The notes beneath the pieces were generated by a model. That model was given only the letters and a program-made list of their open reading frames with translations. It searched no databases and was not told where the DNA came from. Below are positions 39,461 to 50,599 of a DNA stretch of 64,000 bases, one piece after another. The position numbers and the translations under genes are program-made. The stretch comes from Hemileia vastatrix (taxonomy: Eukaryota; Basidiomycota; Pucciniomycetes; Pucciniales; Zaghouaniaceae): the NCBI GenBank assembly GCA_030280995.1, contig JASXTE010000013.1, forward strand, positions 13,419,501 to 13,483,500. The letters run 5' to 3'. Numbering within the stretch: the first letter of the stretch is position 1; each line of letters opens with the position of its first letter.

Positions 39461-40586
39461 TGTGGTAGCCTAAAGTTTAGTATGGCACCTAAGTACGTAA
39501 ATGGAGTTATTACGGTGTGCAAGATTGGCGTTATTATTTTTATATATATATAAGGGTTTTATTTAATTTATTTGAGTTTTAAATATGAAGAAATTGGTCA
39601 CGAGCGAATGCCTACACAAATACAATTTATTTTACAGAGAAAACTTATTATTATGGTCTGAAAAATTTATAAGTATCAATTCAAGTCACTCAAGAACCTT
39701 GGGAAATTTTCCCAGAATTTTTACTATTTTTCTTATATTTTTAAATGAATTTTAAAGTTTTATAGAAATATTTACGTTTTCAAAAATTACTTAACTTTTA
39801 TGAATTTTCACGGGGTAATTAGAGCTGCGCAGACTACGAAAATTAGTTTGTTATGTAAAGGGGAAGTAGCTCTATTATGTGTAATTTTTCTAGATTTTTT
39901 ATCATAGTTTTAAGGTTCTAATTGAGTCCGGAAGTCCGTACGGACTCCGTTTCGATTCCGCTTTGACTCCGTACGGACTCTGTACGGGCTCCGGATTGAC
40001 TCTGGAAGAGCTCTGGAGGGGAAAACTTAGGCACGTGACCAGGAATACTTAAGCGCTTCTCAAACTCGAAATTGAGGGGGGGGGGACACATCATACAGCT
40101 TAATCATTGACCACCATGGTCTCATTTTTTATTACTCAACAAATTAAAATAAATTGTAATACCCTTATAACTTTATATTTTATATATAACATTTTAGAAA
40201 TACTACTACAATTTAAATCACACTTCATACAGGGTATCTTTAGAAAGGTCTTCATCACTGGGACTGGATTATTGCTGTCTCATAAAAATTCAAATTAATA
40301 TAAAAACATAAAAGTCAATCTTTTCAGATCTTTCACTGGTACACCTTAATTGTTGTTATCAGTATTTCTTTCTCAACAGCTACAATCATTAAATCTCAAT
40401 AAGCGTTAAATATTTTAGAGTTTCATTATTTTTTTAACAATCAGATCTAAGTAGACTGGTTAGCTTAGTGATTTACAATTCTCATTTTGTTATTTTTATT
40501 GGAAGGACGGGGTTTTCCACTAAATCCACATATCTCCTCCGGATTCTGCTTACAGCAAGGCGACTTTAAGAGTTTACCTTACCATA
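39461..40586 (+). repeat. E1 3' LTR
   Basis: 1126 bp, starts TGTGGTAGCC and ends TTACCATA. It is nearly identical to 28511-29625 except for scattered substitutions and the rearranged CTCCG tract (39927-40020). Followed by ACGC (40587-40590). Confidence 0.95.
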
Positions 40587-41480
40587 ACGCGACAATTTTC
40601 CCAAGCTTGCACGGCTTGTGAAAGCATGGAATACTTCTGTGTCGAAAGTACGGCGACTCGAGGCCCTTGCCAGAAATGCGAGTTTTGCCGTTGGCGACCA
40701 GTGGCGTGCGATGTGTTGACGAAGAACGCAGAGATCGAACAACGGTTTACCAAGACCAAGTTTTTGGTAATCCCTAAAATAAAAGATGTGGTCGAAGACA
40801 TTTGGGATGTCTCGGTTGGAGATGAACAATCGGTGGGGGAGAATGATAAGGAGCTCAACAACGAGATCACAACCTGGGTAACCCAGGCCACAAGTTCAAA
40901 GTGGGGTGTCGAAGAAGAGGTCGACGAATTGGTGGAGGAAGATGAAGATGAAGTCCCTGTTCCAGGGTGGGCACCCAAGAAACGACGGGTGGTCATCAAA
41001 GATGACGAGGAGGAAAGAGAAGCAGAGGTTGAGGTGGCGCCAAGGTTATTCTTAGAACCTGACCCCATCTTCGAAGTAAGCTTTTAGTTGTTGTTTTTTT
41101 TAAGGATGAGGTTACTGATGAGTTTTGTTTAGACATCAAATACCATCGAAGACCCAATTGGGGAGCCTGCGTCACTTTTGCCAACTGAGGCAAACCCTCC
41201 GGTCACGGGTGGAGTCGAAGAACCTGAAGACACGCTGGACCAGGTGTGGTCGAAGAAACCTCTTCAGGGTCAACGAGTAAGGTTCCCAGAAGAGTTGTGT
41301 GGGGAGGTCGACACAATTATCGACGCTGCTTCCTTCGACGTGGCAGAGGAACTCTTGGAGATTGGAGAGGTGGTTCCGGTAGGAGAGGGGGAGGTATTTG
41401 AGAAATGCAGGAAGGAGATAAGAGTAGTTTTGGAGAAGATGAAAATATTGGTTCGAGAAAAATTAAAAGAAAAAATTTGA

Positions 41481-42480
41481 AATGAAAAGGAGAGATGTAA
41501 AGAAGTAGAAAAGTAGAATTGTATTTTACTTTTATTTTTTTTTATTTTTTTTATTATTGTAGGTGAATATTATTATTTTTTTATAAGATTTAGGAGAGAG
41601 AGAAGAAAAAAGAAGTTTTAAATAAAATTTTGCTTTAGAATTTGAAAGAAGAAATTTAAATAAGAAAGAAAGAAGTTATTTAATTGAAGGAAGTTTTAAG
41701 TTTTAAAAGAAAAAATTTATGTAAGAAAAGAGAGAGAAAAAGAAACGGTTGGTGATTGAGATGAGTTTGTTGAATTGAGAATTTAATGAAAGAAGAATTT
41801 GTTTTTTTTGCGAAAAGTTTTTGATTGATTTTTTTAGGAAATTTTAGTTGAAAAGAGAGGAAGAAGAAAGAAAAGAAAAAAAAAACAGAATTTAGAATTT
41901 AAAGAGAATTTGAAAAGAAGAATCATTTGTTCGAAGAATTTTTATAGGGAGATTTAGAGGTTGAAATTAAGTTCGAGGAAATGGTCGTGTCGTACAAGAT
42001 TTGATGGTTCGAAGGAAAGAAAATTTTAAAGCGAGAATAAATTTTTAGGAAAGAAAATTTTACAGAGAATTTTAAATTTAAGAAAGAATGTATTTAGAGA
42101 ATTGAAAAAGAAAAAGAGAAAGAAAAATATTTAGAGAGATTTAAGAGTTTTTTTTTTATTTATTTATTTTATTTTATTATTTATGTTTGTTCTATTTATT
42201 TTATTTTATTTTATTATTTATATTTATTCTATTTATTTTATTTTATTTTATTTTATTTAATTTTAATTTTTGATTTTATTTTTAGTTGGTTTTGGAGGAA
42301 ATTTTATAGAAGGAGAAGAAAGAAAAAGAAGAGAAAAAAAAGAAAACAAGGCTAAGAAATTTAAGAGGTGTTTTTGATTTTTTACGAGAAAAAGAAAGAA
42401 AGAAAAAGAAAAAGAAAATTTAAAATAAAAGAAACTTTAAGGTTTTGGTTTTAAAGGATATTTCAAATGAAAAGATTTTA
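41481..42480. other. E2 purine-rich non-coding tract
   Basis: About 1 kb with long A/G-rich runs on plus (GAAAGAAAGA types) and a TTTTATTTTATT block near 42160-42260. It separates the antisense gene from the chromodomain end of pol, so the two genes converge here. No open frame of interest. Confidence 0.6.
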
Positions 42481-45400
42481 GGAGTTCAGGGGCGTTAGAA
42501 ACATTGATGGCTGGTTCCCAGGATGTTTTGTCTGAGTCATTGAGGAAGCCTTCCCATTCCACGAGGTATTGAAGTTTCCCTTTCCCATTTATGAATCAAG
42601 GATACAACTTACTTCCCACTCTAGATGATCTTCTACTTCGACCGGTTCCGGAGGGGGTTGGTTCTTGCCCGGGTATATTTCTTGAGCCAGTTCCAGGAGA
42701 GATACATGGAAAACAGGGTGAATCGCCTGCCATTTAGGAGGTAACTTGAGTCGAAATGCAGTTTTAGAGACTTCAGAGTCGATTTCGAATGGTCCCAAGC
42801 GCTTTTCAGCCAGTTTCTTTGATGGTCGTGTTGTTCGAATGTTTAGTGCGTTGAGCCATACTTTGTTGCCTGGTTTAAAGGAAGGAGAAGATTGTCGATG
42901 TTTGTCGGCCTGTTCCTTGTATCTTCGAATCACTGATTCCAAATTTGTTTTAAGTTCTTCTTGGAGTCGTGATATAGTTCAAAGATAATGTTCCGCAGGA
43001 TGATTAGTTCTTACATGGATTGAGTTGAATCGAGGATGTCTTCCATAAATGGTTTCGAAGGGAGATTGTCGTGTCGAAGAATGAGTCGAGTTATTATAAG
43101 CAAATTCTGCCAATGGTAACCATGTGGTCCAATCGTCTTGTTGGTAAATGACATACATTCAAAGATATTTTTCGAGGATTTGGTTAACTCTTTCTGTTTG
43201 ACCATTGGGTTCAGGGTGATAGGCCGTGGAGAGGTTCCTTGTGATATTGAGTTGTCGACACAGTTGGGTCCAGAATGTGGATACAAACAATGAGCCTCTA
43301 TCTGAAATAATATCATTTGGTAAGCCGTGTTTGGAAAATACATATTCTAGAAACAATTTTGACAAATCTTCTGCTGTAGCAGTAGTAGTGGTTTTAATGA
43401 AAATAGACATTTTTGAAAATCTATCTACTATTACTAATATAGCATCAAAATCATTAGAAAAAGGAAGTTGAGAAATGAAATCCATCGATAAAGATTCCCA
43501 AGGTTTAGAGGGAATAGGAAGTGGTTGAAGCAACCCATGCTTCCGGTGACAGGGAGCCTTATTCCTATTACATTCATAACAAGCTGTTATATAGGCCTTG
43601 ATTTCCCTGGTCATACCTGGCCAGAAGAAATACCTTGCTATTAACTGGTAGGTTTTATCAACCCCAAAATGACCAGCTAATGGAGAATCATGTCAACTGT
43701 TGAAAATCCATAATTTTCTCTCATTGTTGTCGGGTATGACTACTCTACCATTGAAGACTAATAGACCTGATTCAATACTAAATCTTTTGGCCCCTTGCTT
43801 TGAGAGTATTTTGTCTTTTAACCCTAAACAATATTTGTCCTTCGACTGAGCTTTGAGGATGTTGGATAGTGGATTTCGAAAAGATTGAATTTTCATCGAA
43901 TTAAGTTTATGAGTCGTTAACATTGATTCGTTGAAGATTGATTGCACATTTGCTGGGTTCTTGTCAGCAAATGCGTCCCCCGGCTGTGGGTAAACGTCTT
44001 CCTGACGTGACAAGATATCTGGGACAATGCAGTTTTTACCTGGGAAATAGGAAATAGAGAAGGAAAATTCAGACAAAAATTCAGCCTACCTGGCTTGACG
44101 CCTGTTTAACACTTTGGAAGACATGAAGTATTTTAAAGCATTATTATCTGTTAAAATTTGAAAAGGACTATCTAGGCTGAGAAGAAAAGAACCCCATTTT
44201 TTAAGACAATGGATAATAGCTAAAAGCTCTTTGTCATGAATTTCATAATTTAATTCTGCGGCTATGAGTTTGAATGACTCAAAAGCAACAGGATGAAACA
44301 AATTTGTTTCAGGATTTAATTGGGAGATGACCCCTGCAATAGCATAATCGCTTGCATCTGTCTCAACTATTGTCGAGGCAGAAGGATCAAAATGTCAAAG
44401 AATTGGGGCTGTGGTGAACGGCGTTTTTAGTGCTTCGAATTCCTTTCGTGCTGTAGAAGTAAAAACAAAAGGAATGTCTTTTCTAAGAAGAGAAGTAAGA
44501 TTGGAAATAGTTTTAGAGTAATCTTTAATAAATCTTCTATAGAAGTTGGCAAAACCCAAAAATCCTTGGAGCGATTTAATGTTTTTGGGCTCAGGCCATT
44601 CCAGGATTTTCTGGACTTTTTTGTCATCCATGACTAAACCGTCAGTGGATAACGTAAAACCCAAAAAATCAATTGATTTGAGGTGGAATTCGCATTTATT
44701 ATGCTTGGCGTAGAGACCATGATCTCGAAGACAATTTAGGACCTGTCGAACATGATGAATATGTTCATCTAGTGTTTTTGAGAATATTAAAATATCATCT
44801 AAATAGACGACTACAAATTGTTCAACAACATCTTGAAAGATGTCATTAACAAAAGTTTAAAAAGTTGAAGGTGCGTTACATAATCCAAAAGGCATAACTA
44901 AATATTCAAAACTACCAAATCTAGTGCGCATTTCAGTCAGTAGTTCATGACCTTCTGCAATGCAAATCAGATTGTAAGCGCCTCTAAGATCAATTTTAGA
45001 AAAGAAATTAGCACCATTGAAAAGGGTAAGAAGTAATGACATAGGAGGAACAGGATATGCATTCTTCTTAGTGACTGTGTTGAGCTTTCTATAGTCAACA
45101 CACAACCTAAGACTACCTTCCTTCTTTTTTACAAAGAGGACAGGGGAGCTGGTTGGAGATTTACTGGCTCTGATGAAACCTTTGGCTACATTCTCTGCAA
45201 TGTAGTCTCGAAGAACTTGAGATTTGTCCTTCGACAAAGAATAGACAGGACCTGCTGGAGGTACTGGGCCTATTAACTCTATTTGATGGTCGTAGGGTCG
45301 ATGAGGTGGTAACTTATCGGCCTTGCGGATTGAGAAAACATTGAGGAAATCGTGGTAGATTTCCGGTAGAGTTGATTTAATGGCTTCAACGTTGATTTGG

Positions 45401-46068
45401 TTGTCCTCTTCATCTTCGAGAGAATCTTTCGAGGGGATACCTGTATTGAGAGAGCAGAATTTGATTACTTTGAGGCAATTTAAATCCTCTTTGAGTGAAG
45501 TTATCGAGCTAGAAGGGTTAGCCAATTGCTTATTTAGAGAAAGATCAGATGCTTGCAAGTCATCTGGCAGAGATTTGTCCTCTAGCAGGACGTTGTCAGG
45601 CGGGTTGTTTAACTCCCTATTGACCTGCATTGAAGAATCAGAAATATACTTAGAGCGTGGGGTGATCAATCCCTTAGTCCAATCAATATCGGGATTCCAA
45701 TGCGTTAAAAAGTCATGGCCAAGAATGGTATCCTCCATCCTTGGGGCATCCAAGACTGATAATTCCCACTCGAAGGGGGGAAAGTTTGGAAAGTTGAAAA
45801 CCCATAAAACTTTCTTACTTACCCAATATTTGGGTTCCTCTGATTCGACCAAATAGATTGGATTTCGATCGATATCTGTAAATGTTAGTTGAAGCTTCTC
45901 GGCAAAAGATAAACTAACAAAAGAAATTGAAGCTCCAGAGTCTATAAGATAACTGAAGGGGATATCCTCCTTAAAAAGAATGAATCTCAGGCGGTTTAAG
46001 GCTACTCCAGTCCTTAAGACATGGAGGTTCTGTGCACTGGGAGAGATAAGATAGTTTGCTTTGCACAC
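42481..46068 (-). pseudogene. E2 pol: protease, RT, RNase H, integrase, chromodomain
   Basis: Minus-strand frame broken by stops. Protease Y-L-I-D-S-G-A-S (residues 40-47 of the 46068 frame). RT with V-D-Y-R-K-L-N, M-P-F-G-L-C-N-A-P-S-T-F and catalytic Y-L-D-D (near 44800). RNase H with V-E-T-D-A-S, K-E-L-L-A-I and L-T-D-N-N. Integrase with C-Y-E-C, then Asp (S-M-D-F), Asp (I-I-S-D-R-G) and Glu (Q-T-E-R-V-N). A G-P-F-E-I-type module is followed by a chromodomain (E-W-E-V...L-V-E-W-E-G-F, W-E-P), frameshifted near 42585. Chromodomains direct integration to heterochromatin. Stops near 44857, 44394, 44085, 43692, 43158 and 42980 are each one transition from the expected codon. Confidence 0.88.
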
Positions 46069-46080
46069 AAGTAAACTATC

Positions 46081-47271
46081 TACTAGTTTTTTGACTTCGA
46101 ACTAGTACCTTCTCTTTCCTTCAACTTTACACAGTCTTCCAACTTGTGCTTACCCCCACAATACATACATAACCCATTATCTGCTCGTCTCTTCCTCTCA
46201 GCTTCTTTAAGTTCCCCTTTAGGATCCAGTACTTTGCTGATATTGCCTGGGGTAGAGCCTTTTGGTCAAGGTTTATCCTTTCCCTTATTGGGTTTGGATT
46301 GAGTCGAGGCGGATTGATTTGGTCGTGGGTGTGAAGAAGTTCCCAATTTAAAATTTAGGCCTTGAGATTTTTTGGCATATCGACAATGTTGAAGTCGTCC
46401 TTGATAAACGCCGTCAAGATCAAGGGTTCAATCGATTAAATCCGTTAAAGTAGTCATCTTCTGACCGTGAAGATTTAATTGATCCAGAATCCTCAAAGGA
46501 AGTCCTTTCTTGAAATATAATTAAGGGCAGCATCATTCCAACCTACTCCAGATTGAAGTGCTCTGAAGTTCGAAATATATTCAGAGGCTTTACCATTATC
46601 ACTCATGCGAAGAAAATCAAGTTCAATTTCTGCGTTGTCTGTTACATTAGGGTGCCCAAAAACAACGTAAAAAGTTGGTCTTCGAATTTTTCCCAATTAT
46701 TGATAAGTAAGTGGGTTTCTGTCAAAGAAAGCATGAGCAGATAAGGTTCGAACCATCTTGCTGCTTTCCCGGCTAGGAATGAAGAAGCTTAAACAACCTT
46801 TGATTGGTCGCTGTTAAAGGTTCGAGGGTCATTATGGAACAGTAGCTTACAGGTTTGCAAGAAGGGTCGCAATCTGTCGGGGTGTTCTCCGTCGAATTTG
46901 TCAGGAGATTTCATAGAAGGAGTTTTGAACTTAGATCCCTCCGAAGACGTTGGATTTGAAAGGGTTTTCATGAAAAGTCTCATGAAATCTTCCAGAGAGT
47001 TAGATGCTCCAGGTTCTGAGGATTGACCAGAAGGGTGATTGGCTGGGGCGGATGGTGCCTCATGCATTGTATCCTCTCCTTCTTCTTCATCACTAGAATC
47101 CTCAAAATCTTGTGGGATGTCTTCTACAGATTGAACTGAATGTTGCCGCTCCCTAAGGTCGAGTGGTTCCAAAGAGTGAGTGCGGGAAACAGACCTTGTG
47201 GCTGTTGGCCTGCCCCTAGCACGAGCTCTAGTAGTAGCGCCCGTTGGAGGAGTGCGTTGAACAGGTGCCAT
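46081..47271 (-). pseudogene. gag: E2 Gag (frameshifted)
   Basis: Starts at ATG 47271 with a basic N-terminus (A-R-A-R-G-R), then an acidic linker (D-S-S-D-E-E-E-G-E-D). A conserved capsid region has F-K-T-P-S-M-K-S-P-D-K-F-D-G-E-H-P-D. A stop lies at 46789 and the frame continues to a second piece (46493-46696). A 1-base frameshift near 46500 follows, after which L-P-L-R-I-L-D-Q-L-N is in another frame. A zinc knuckle C-M-Y-C-G-G-K-H-x4-C lies near 46135-46175. It would form the particle and bind RNA. The plus-strand chromovirus remnant at 26428-26975 is a relative. Confidence 0.8.
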
Positions 47272-47329
47272 TTTAAAACTTTAAAAAACACCTAAAAGGA
47301 CGTTGTAGTGCAAAGAATGAGAACTACGG

Positions 47330-47343
47330 AGAATTAAATTATA
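47330..47343 (-). other. E2 self-priming primer-binding site
   Basis: On minus, TATAATTTAATTCT lies one base inside the 5' LTR. Its exact complement AGAATTAAATTATA is in the LTR (47667-47680), about 35 bases downstream of a TATAAAAG on minus, where transcription would be expected to start. No TGG-type tRNA site is present. This matches the scheme known for Tf1 of fission yeast, where the 5' end of the transcript folds back and primes cDNA synthesis. Confidence 0.75.
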
Positions 47344-47344
47344 C

Positions 47345-48115
47345 TGTCACAGGACGACCTACGCACAAGGTCAAGATGTTCCTGAAAGTGAGATGAGAGA
47401 TTTAGAAACTTCTTCGAAGCACAGAGGAATGATTCGAGGAAGTGATTCGAAGGTCACTCAAAGTAAGAGCTACAGGTTCGAGGTAGATTTGAGAAGAATG
47501 ATAAAATAGTTTCAAAGGTAATAGGAATTCTTAAGAACTCACAAAGGGTTGGAAACTCAATAATCAAAGATTTAGGATTTAGAAATGAATATTGAGAAAA
47601 TAAAAGAATGATACAATAACAATGATTTAACTTAAAGATTTTACCACTATTAATGTAAATACGTTTTATAATTTAATTCTAAGGAATATCGAACCAAATA
47701 CCCAACCCTTTTATATCCTTTATTCCTCCTCGCATTGACCTCCCTTTCATTGCGCCATTCCCATACCATTGACCATTACTAACATACACTTAGACCCTCT
47801 TTGCTAAATATCCGTCCATGCTCAATTTACCCCTTTTTAATTAATTAACAAAACTTTTAATGAAAACTACTACTGTACTATTACGTTGATCCTAGCGCTG
47901 TGCGTCACTTATTGAAAAGTAGACTAAGGCACCCTATTGGGAGATTGACTAATTTAGATTTAGAGTTTAGGCTAGCGCAGTTAAATAGTAAGTACACAAA
48001 GGGGAATTGCAGTTGCTATGGAGAATTTCTTTCTGCGCTTTGAGTATAGATTTAGGACTCGATATTATTGATTTAATGAGCTGCTTTTGCCTCGAGTGTC
48101 ACGTGGCGCGTGAAA
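47345..48115 (-). repeat. E2 5' LTR (right)
   Basis: 771 bp; on plus TGTCAC...GTGAAA (last but one base changed relative to the left LTR). Contains the minus-strand TATA-like element GGATATAAAAGGG (about 47705-47717) and the putative transcript start near 47680. Flanked by GCTAT at 48116-48120. Confidence 0.92.
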
Positions 48116-48240
48116 GCTATCAAACATAGGGATGGCTTCTTATAGGAAGGCAGCCACTCTTAAGCCTTTAACAACCTAAAAATACTCTCTAAACAGCAAA
48201 AACAACAATATTTACATGTAAAAACAAGCTAATCACACAT
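48116..48240 (-). repeat. E3-type LTR, second part (interrupted by E4)
   Basis: After the second GCTAT the sequence continues the E3-type LTR that stopped at 27561, up to CTAATCACACAT. In the left LTR of E3 this string continues into AACACAC. Here it is broken by TGTAGGTAGAC, the end of the E4 LTR. The remainder would lie right of E4, outside the window. Confidence 0.75.
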
Positions 48241-49717
48241 TGTAGGTAGACTCTTACAGTCATCTTGCTGTAAGCAGAATGCGAAGGAGCTGGATAAACC
48301 GAAGAAAACCTTGTCCTTCTAAGTAAAATAAGGGTTGTTCAAATGACTAAGCTCTCTAGTCTACTTGAATTGATTGAAATATATATATGAAACTCTGATT
48401 TGTATAAACTCTTATTGAGATTTAGAAAATAGCAGCTGTTGAAAAAGAAATACTGATGACAACAATTAAGGTGTACCAGTGAAAGATCTGAAAAGATAGA
48501 CTTATATGTTTTTATAAAGATTTTATTTTAAATTGTTTAACAATAAAAATAAGTCCCTGAGATGGAGACCTTTCCAATGATACCCTATATGTGATGAAAA
48601 TATAATTGTTGTGTTGTATTTCAAAAGTGTTATGAAAAATATAAATGTTATAAGGGTATTATAATTTTATTTAATTATGTTGAGTAATAAAAAATATGAA
48701 TAATGGTTGTTAATAATACAAAAAGACCCTCCTTATCGAAACTAAAAAGACAAAAACATGTAGAAGACTAAGATTCCACCCTTTCTATCTAATTCTCCTA
48801 CTCCTGACCTTTCCAAAAATACCCTACATGCATAGGATCTACAATAAACTATTGATCTAATAAGCATAATAAATTCTAACCAAATTTTGCCACAATTTCC
48901 AAATTTTTCCACAGTCACCAAACTTTGGTACAGTGTCCAAAATGTGGTATAGTGACTAAACTTTGGTACGGTGACCAAACTTTGGCACAGTGACCAAACT
49001 TTGGTCCAGTGACAAAACTTTAACCCAGTGACCAGACTTTCGCATTGTGAGAAAATTTTGCCACAATGAGCTCTTTTTTCCATAATGAGCTAATTTTGCC
49101 AGAGTGAGCTAAATTTGCCACAGTGAGATAATTTTTCCACCATGACCAAACTTGGCCACAATGACAGAATTTTTCCAGTACTCTTTGCTTTTGCACTGGA
49201 GAATCACCAGAGCAAACAGGAGCGCACTGGAGCATACCAAAGCACTGGAGCTCAGTGGCCTTTCCATCAGCACACCATATCCACCAATAATACTATAAGT
49301 CACTAAATAAAGTAAAACACTAAGAAAACATTAAAATATGATAAAAAACCATCAAGACATAAAAGATAGAGAAAAATCTGGGCTATCCAATGATAATAAT
49401 CACCTTCCAAAATTCCAAATATTCAGCATTATAGTCCAGAAAATTGCTACTAAACTTCAAAAATAAACCTAAAAGAGCCCCATAAAAAACCCAAAGTTGG
49501 AGAATCACCCCAAAAATCCAATATGACCATTTCCAAATCCATAAAATTATCAAATCACAAGAAAAATACCATCATATAATCATTCCAAAATGCCACAAAT
49601 CATCCCAAAAATATCAATAATTAACCAAATTAACACCTGGTAACACCAAAATTTCCTTTCAAGAAATATTCAATTAAATTTTCACCTAAGTGGCATACCC
49701 AGATGTGGAATGCCACA
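48241..49717 (-). repeat. E4 3' LTR
   Basis: On minus it starts TGTGGCATTCC and ends CTACCTACA (1477 bp). The stretch 48240-48700 aligns with the E1 LTR 3' half. A run of about 15 short units ACTTTG-CACAGTGACCAAA type (48895-49165) forms a local tandem array, shared with the E5 LTR (58140-58400). Confidence 0.85.
48895..49165 (-). repeat. Tandem ~21-bp units in the E4 LTR
   Basis: Units of the form CAGTGACCAAACTTTGG-N repeat about a dozen times with drift. Frames across it are repeats of W-S-L-x-Q-S-L-V-T type and not a protein. E5 has the same array at 58140-58400 with a different unit order, so unit number changes between copies. Confidence 0.8.
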
Positions 49718-49835
49718 TCCTCCCTCCAATATGGAATGTCCTCATTCACAAATTTGCATAATTGATTGACCAAAATCTTCCATCTCTCTCTTAAACCACC
49801 ATTAACCAAGCTTCTTCTAAATTAACCTACAATAT

Positions 49836-50594
49836 CATCATCTTAAAATTTCCTTCAAAGAACTAGCCCCTCCATGTGAATTATGAGGTTGCTAACAAGT
49901 ACCCTGTCTAATGTCTAATTCTGATCTTCATGGTAGAACTTCTTACAACTTTTGCTGTGTAAAGAAATTTAAATGTAACCGGCCCATAGTTCCTTCCAGA
50001 ACAAATGTTTATCTTGGACCAGCTGCTCTTCCTGATCCCACAATAGCCAAAAAGTGATCTAAAATTCCTGTCTTCCTTAAAAGAATTTGTTCAAAAACAG
50101 CTTCCTTATCCAAAGTCCATTCTTCTTCAATAGATCCCAGCCTAATTCAGCCTTCTCAAGATCCAGATCCCATAATGCCAGTTCCTCCTATAAATTTCAC
50201 TGAAAATTTTTTTCCTGGCTCAGAATGTAAGACTTGATAATAATAATAAAAAACTGATGATGTTGGTAAAGTGAGGACGGATTATATTAGTCATTATCCT
50301 TATTTTTATTGCTATCTTTTTCTTGAGTTTACTGTTGAGTTGAAGCGTAAAATTATGACCTATTTTCAAGAAACTCCAGCCAATAATCATGAAGATATCC
50401 TAAAGAGAAGACTCCTAATTCAAAGTTTTGATAATGATGTCGAACAATTTTTAAAGAAATTATCTTTTCTAATTAGTTTTTTTCATGAATTTTGTTTTAG
50501 CTGGTCTTATACAAATTTAAACTGTTTGTCAGCTTCTCTGGCTCTTGATATAAATCATAATAATAATAATAAAAATAAAAATAAATTTTTGTGA
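49836..50594 (+). pseudogene. Antisense Zn2Cys6-type accessory gene of E4
   Basis: Plus-strand remnant about 110 bp inside the 3' LTR of E4. The frame reads F-K-E-L-A-P-P-C-E-L-stop-G-C, then Q-V-P-C, where the TGA stands at a Cys position (TGT/TGC to TGA). It continues with F-C-C-V-K-K-F-K-C, A-L-P-D-P, D-P-D-P-I-M-P-V-P-P and N-F-F-P-G-S. The open stretch 50271-50594 then has T-Y-F-Q-E-T-P-A-N-N, D-I-L-K-R-R and Q-S-F-D-N-D. All blocks match the antisense gene of E6 in the same order, so this is a shared gene of the lineage. One Cys of the second half has become Tyr. It is now inactive. Confidence 0.65.
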
Positions 50595-50599
50595 TGATT

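Larger units (their letters stand above)
28511..40586 (+). mobile_element. E1: full-length 12.1-kb Ty3/gypsy element (youngest layer)
   Basis: Complete plus-strand LTR element with LTRs of 1115 and 1126 bp, TSD ACGC, tRNA-Lys-type PBS, intact gag-protease frame, -1 frameshift site, pol with four in-frame stops, a 2.8-kb structured non-coding region and a polypurine tract. The LTR ends TGTGGTA/TACCATA form a 6-of-7 inverted repeat; the 3' end is TA rather than the usual CA. LTRs differ by about 20 substitutions and a few indels by eye. Unlike E4 and E6, it has no antisense gene before the 3' LTR. No envelope-like frame is present, so this is an intracellular retrotransposon. Confidence 0.95.
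28501..41480 (+). pseudogene. Antisense spliced gene of E2 with Zn2Cys6 pattern, split by E1
   Basis: Antisense to E2. Exon 1 runs from ATG 28501 to 28510, is interrupted by E1, resumes at 40591 (after one ACGC copy) and ends at 41075. A 57-nt intron (GTAAGC...TTACTGATG...TTTAG, 41076-41132) leads to exon 2, 41133-41480 with TGA. Without E1 the frame is open for 280 codons. Cysteines at residues 10, 13, 20, 33, 36 and 43 give C-x2-C-x6-C-x12-C-x2-C-x6-C, the Zn2Cys6 spacing, with an extra Cys at 30. The first loop lacks the usual basic residues. An acidic region, a basic P-K-K-R-R patch (residues 132-136, possible nuclear signal) and a Lys/Glu-rich C-terminal helix follow. E1 entered 10 nt after the start codon, so this copy cannot make the full protein. 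Confidence 0.7.
27562..48115 (-). mobile_element. E2: chromodomain Ty3/gypsy element (chromovirus), split by E1
   Basis: A minus-strand element with 772- and 771-bp LTRs, TGTCAC/GTGACA termini and TSD GCTAT. Without E1 and its 4-bp duplication it is about 8.5 kb. Minus-strand order: 5' LTR 48115-47345, self-priming PBS 47343-47330, gag 47271-46081, protease-RT-RNase H-integrase-chromodomain 46068-42481, purine-rich non-coding tract, an antisense spliced gene with a Zn2Cys6 pattern, 3' LTR 28333-27562. The LTRs differ at only about 14 positions by eye, so insertion is recent, yet pol carries at least six premature stops. Confidence 0.93.

Noticed and set aside
28511..40586. Endogenous retrovirus, because the PBS resembles that of some retroviruses
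   Set aside because: No envelope frame, F-I-D-D RT and integrase are of Ty3/gypsy type, and tRNA-Lys priming is shared by many elements.
40574..41068. 164-residue Ser-rich minus-strand frame
   Set aside because: Exact shadow of the antisense E2 gene, whose plus frame has cysteine spacing, an intron and continuation across the E1 site.
48742..49303. Minus-strand frames with repeated W-S-L-x-Q-S-L-V-T units
   Set aside because: Translation of the ACTTTG tandem array in the E4 LTR; the same array in E5 gives different frames.
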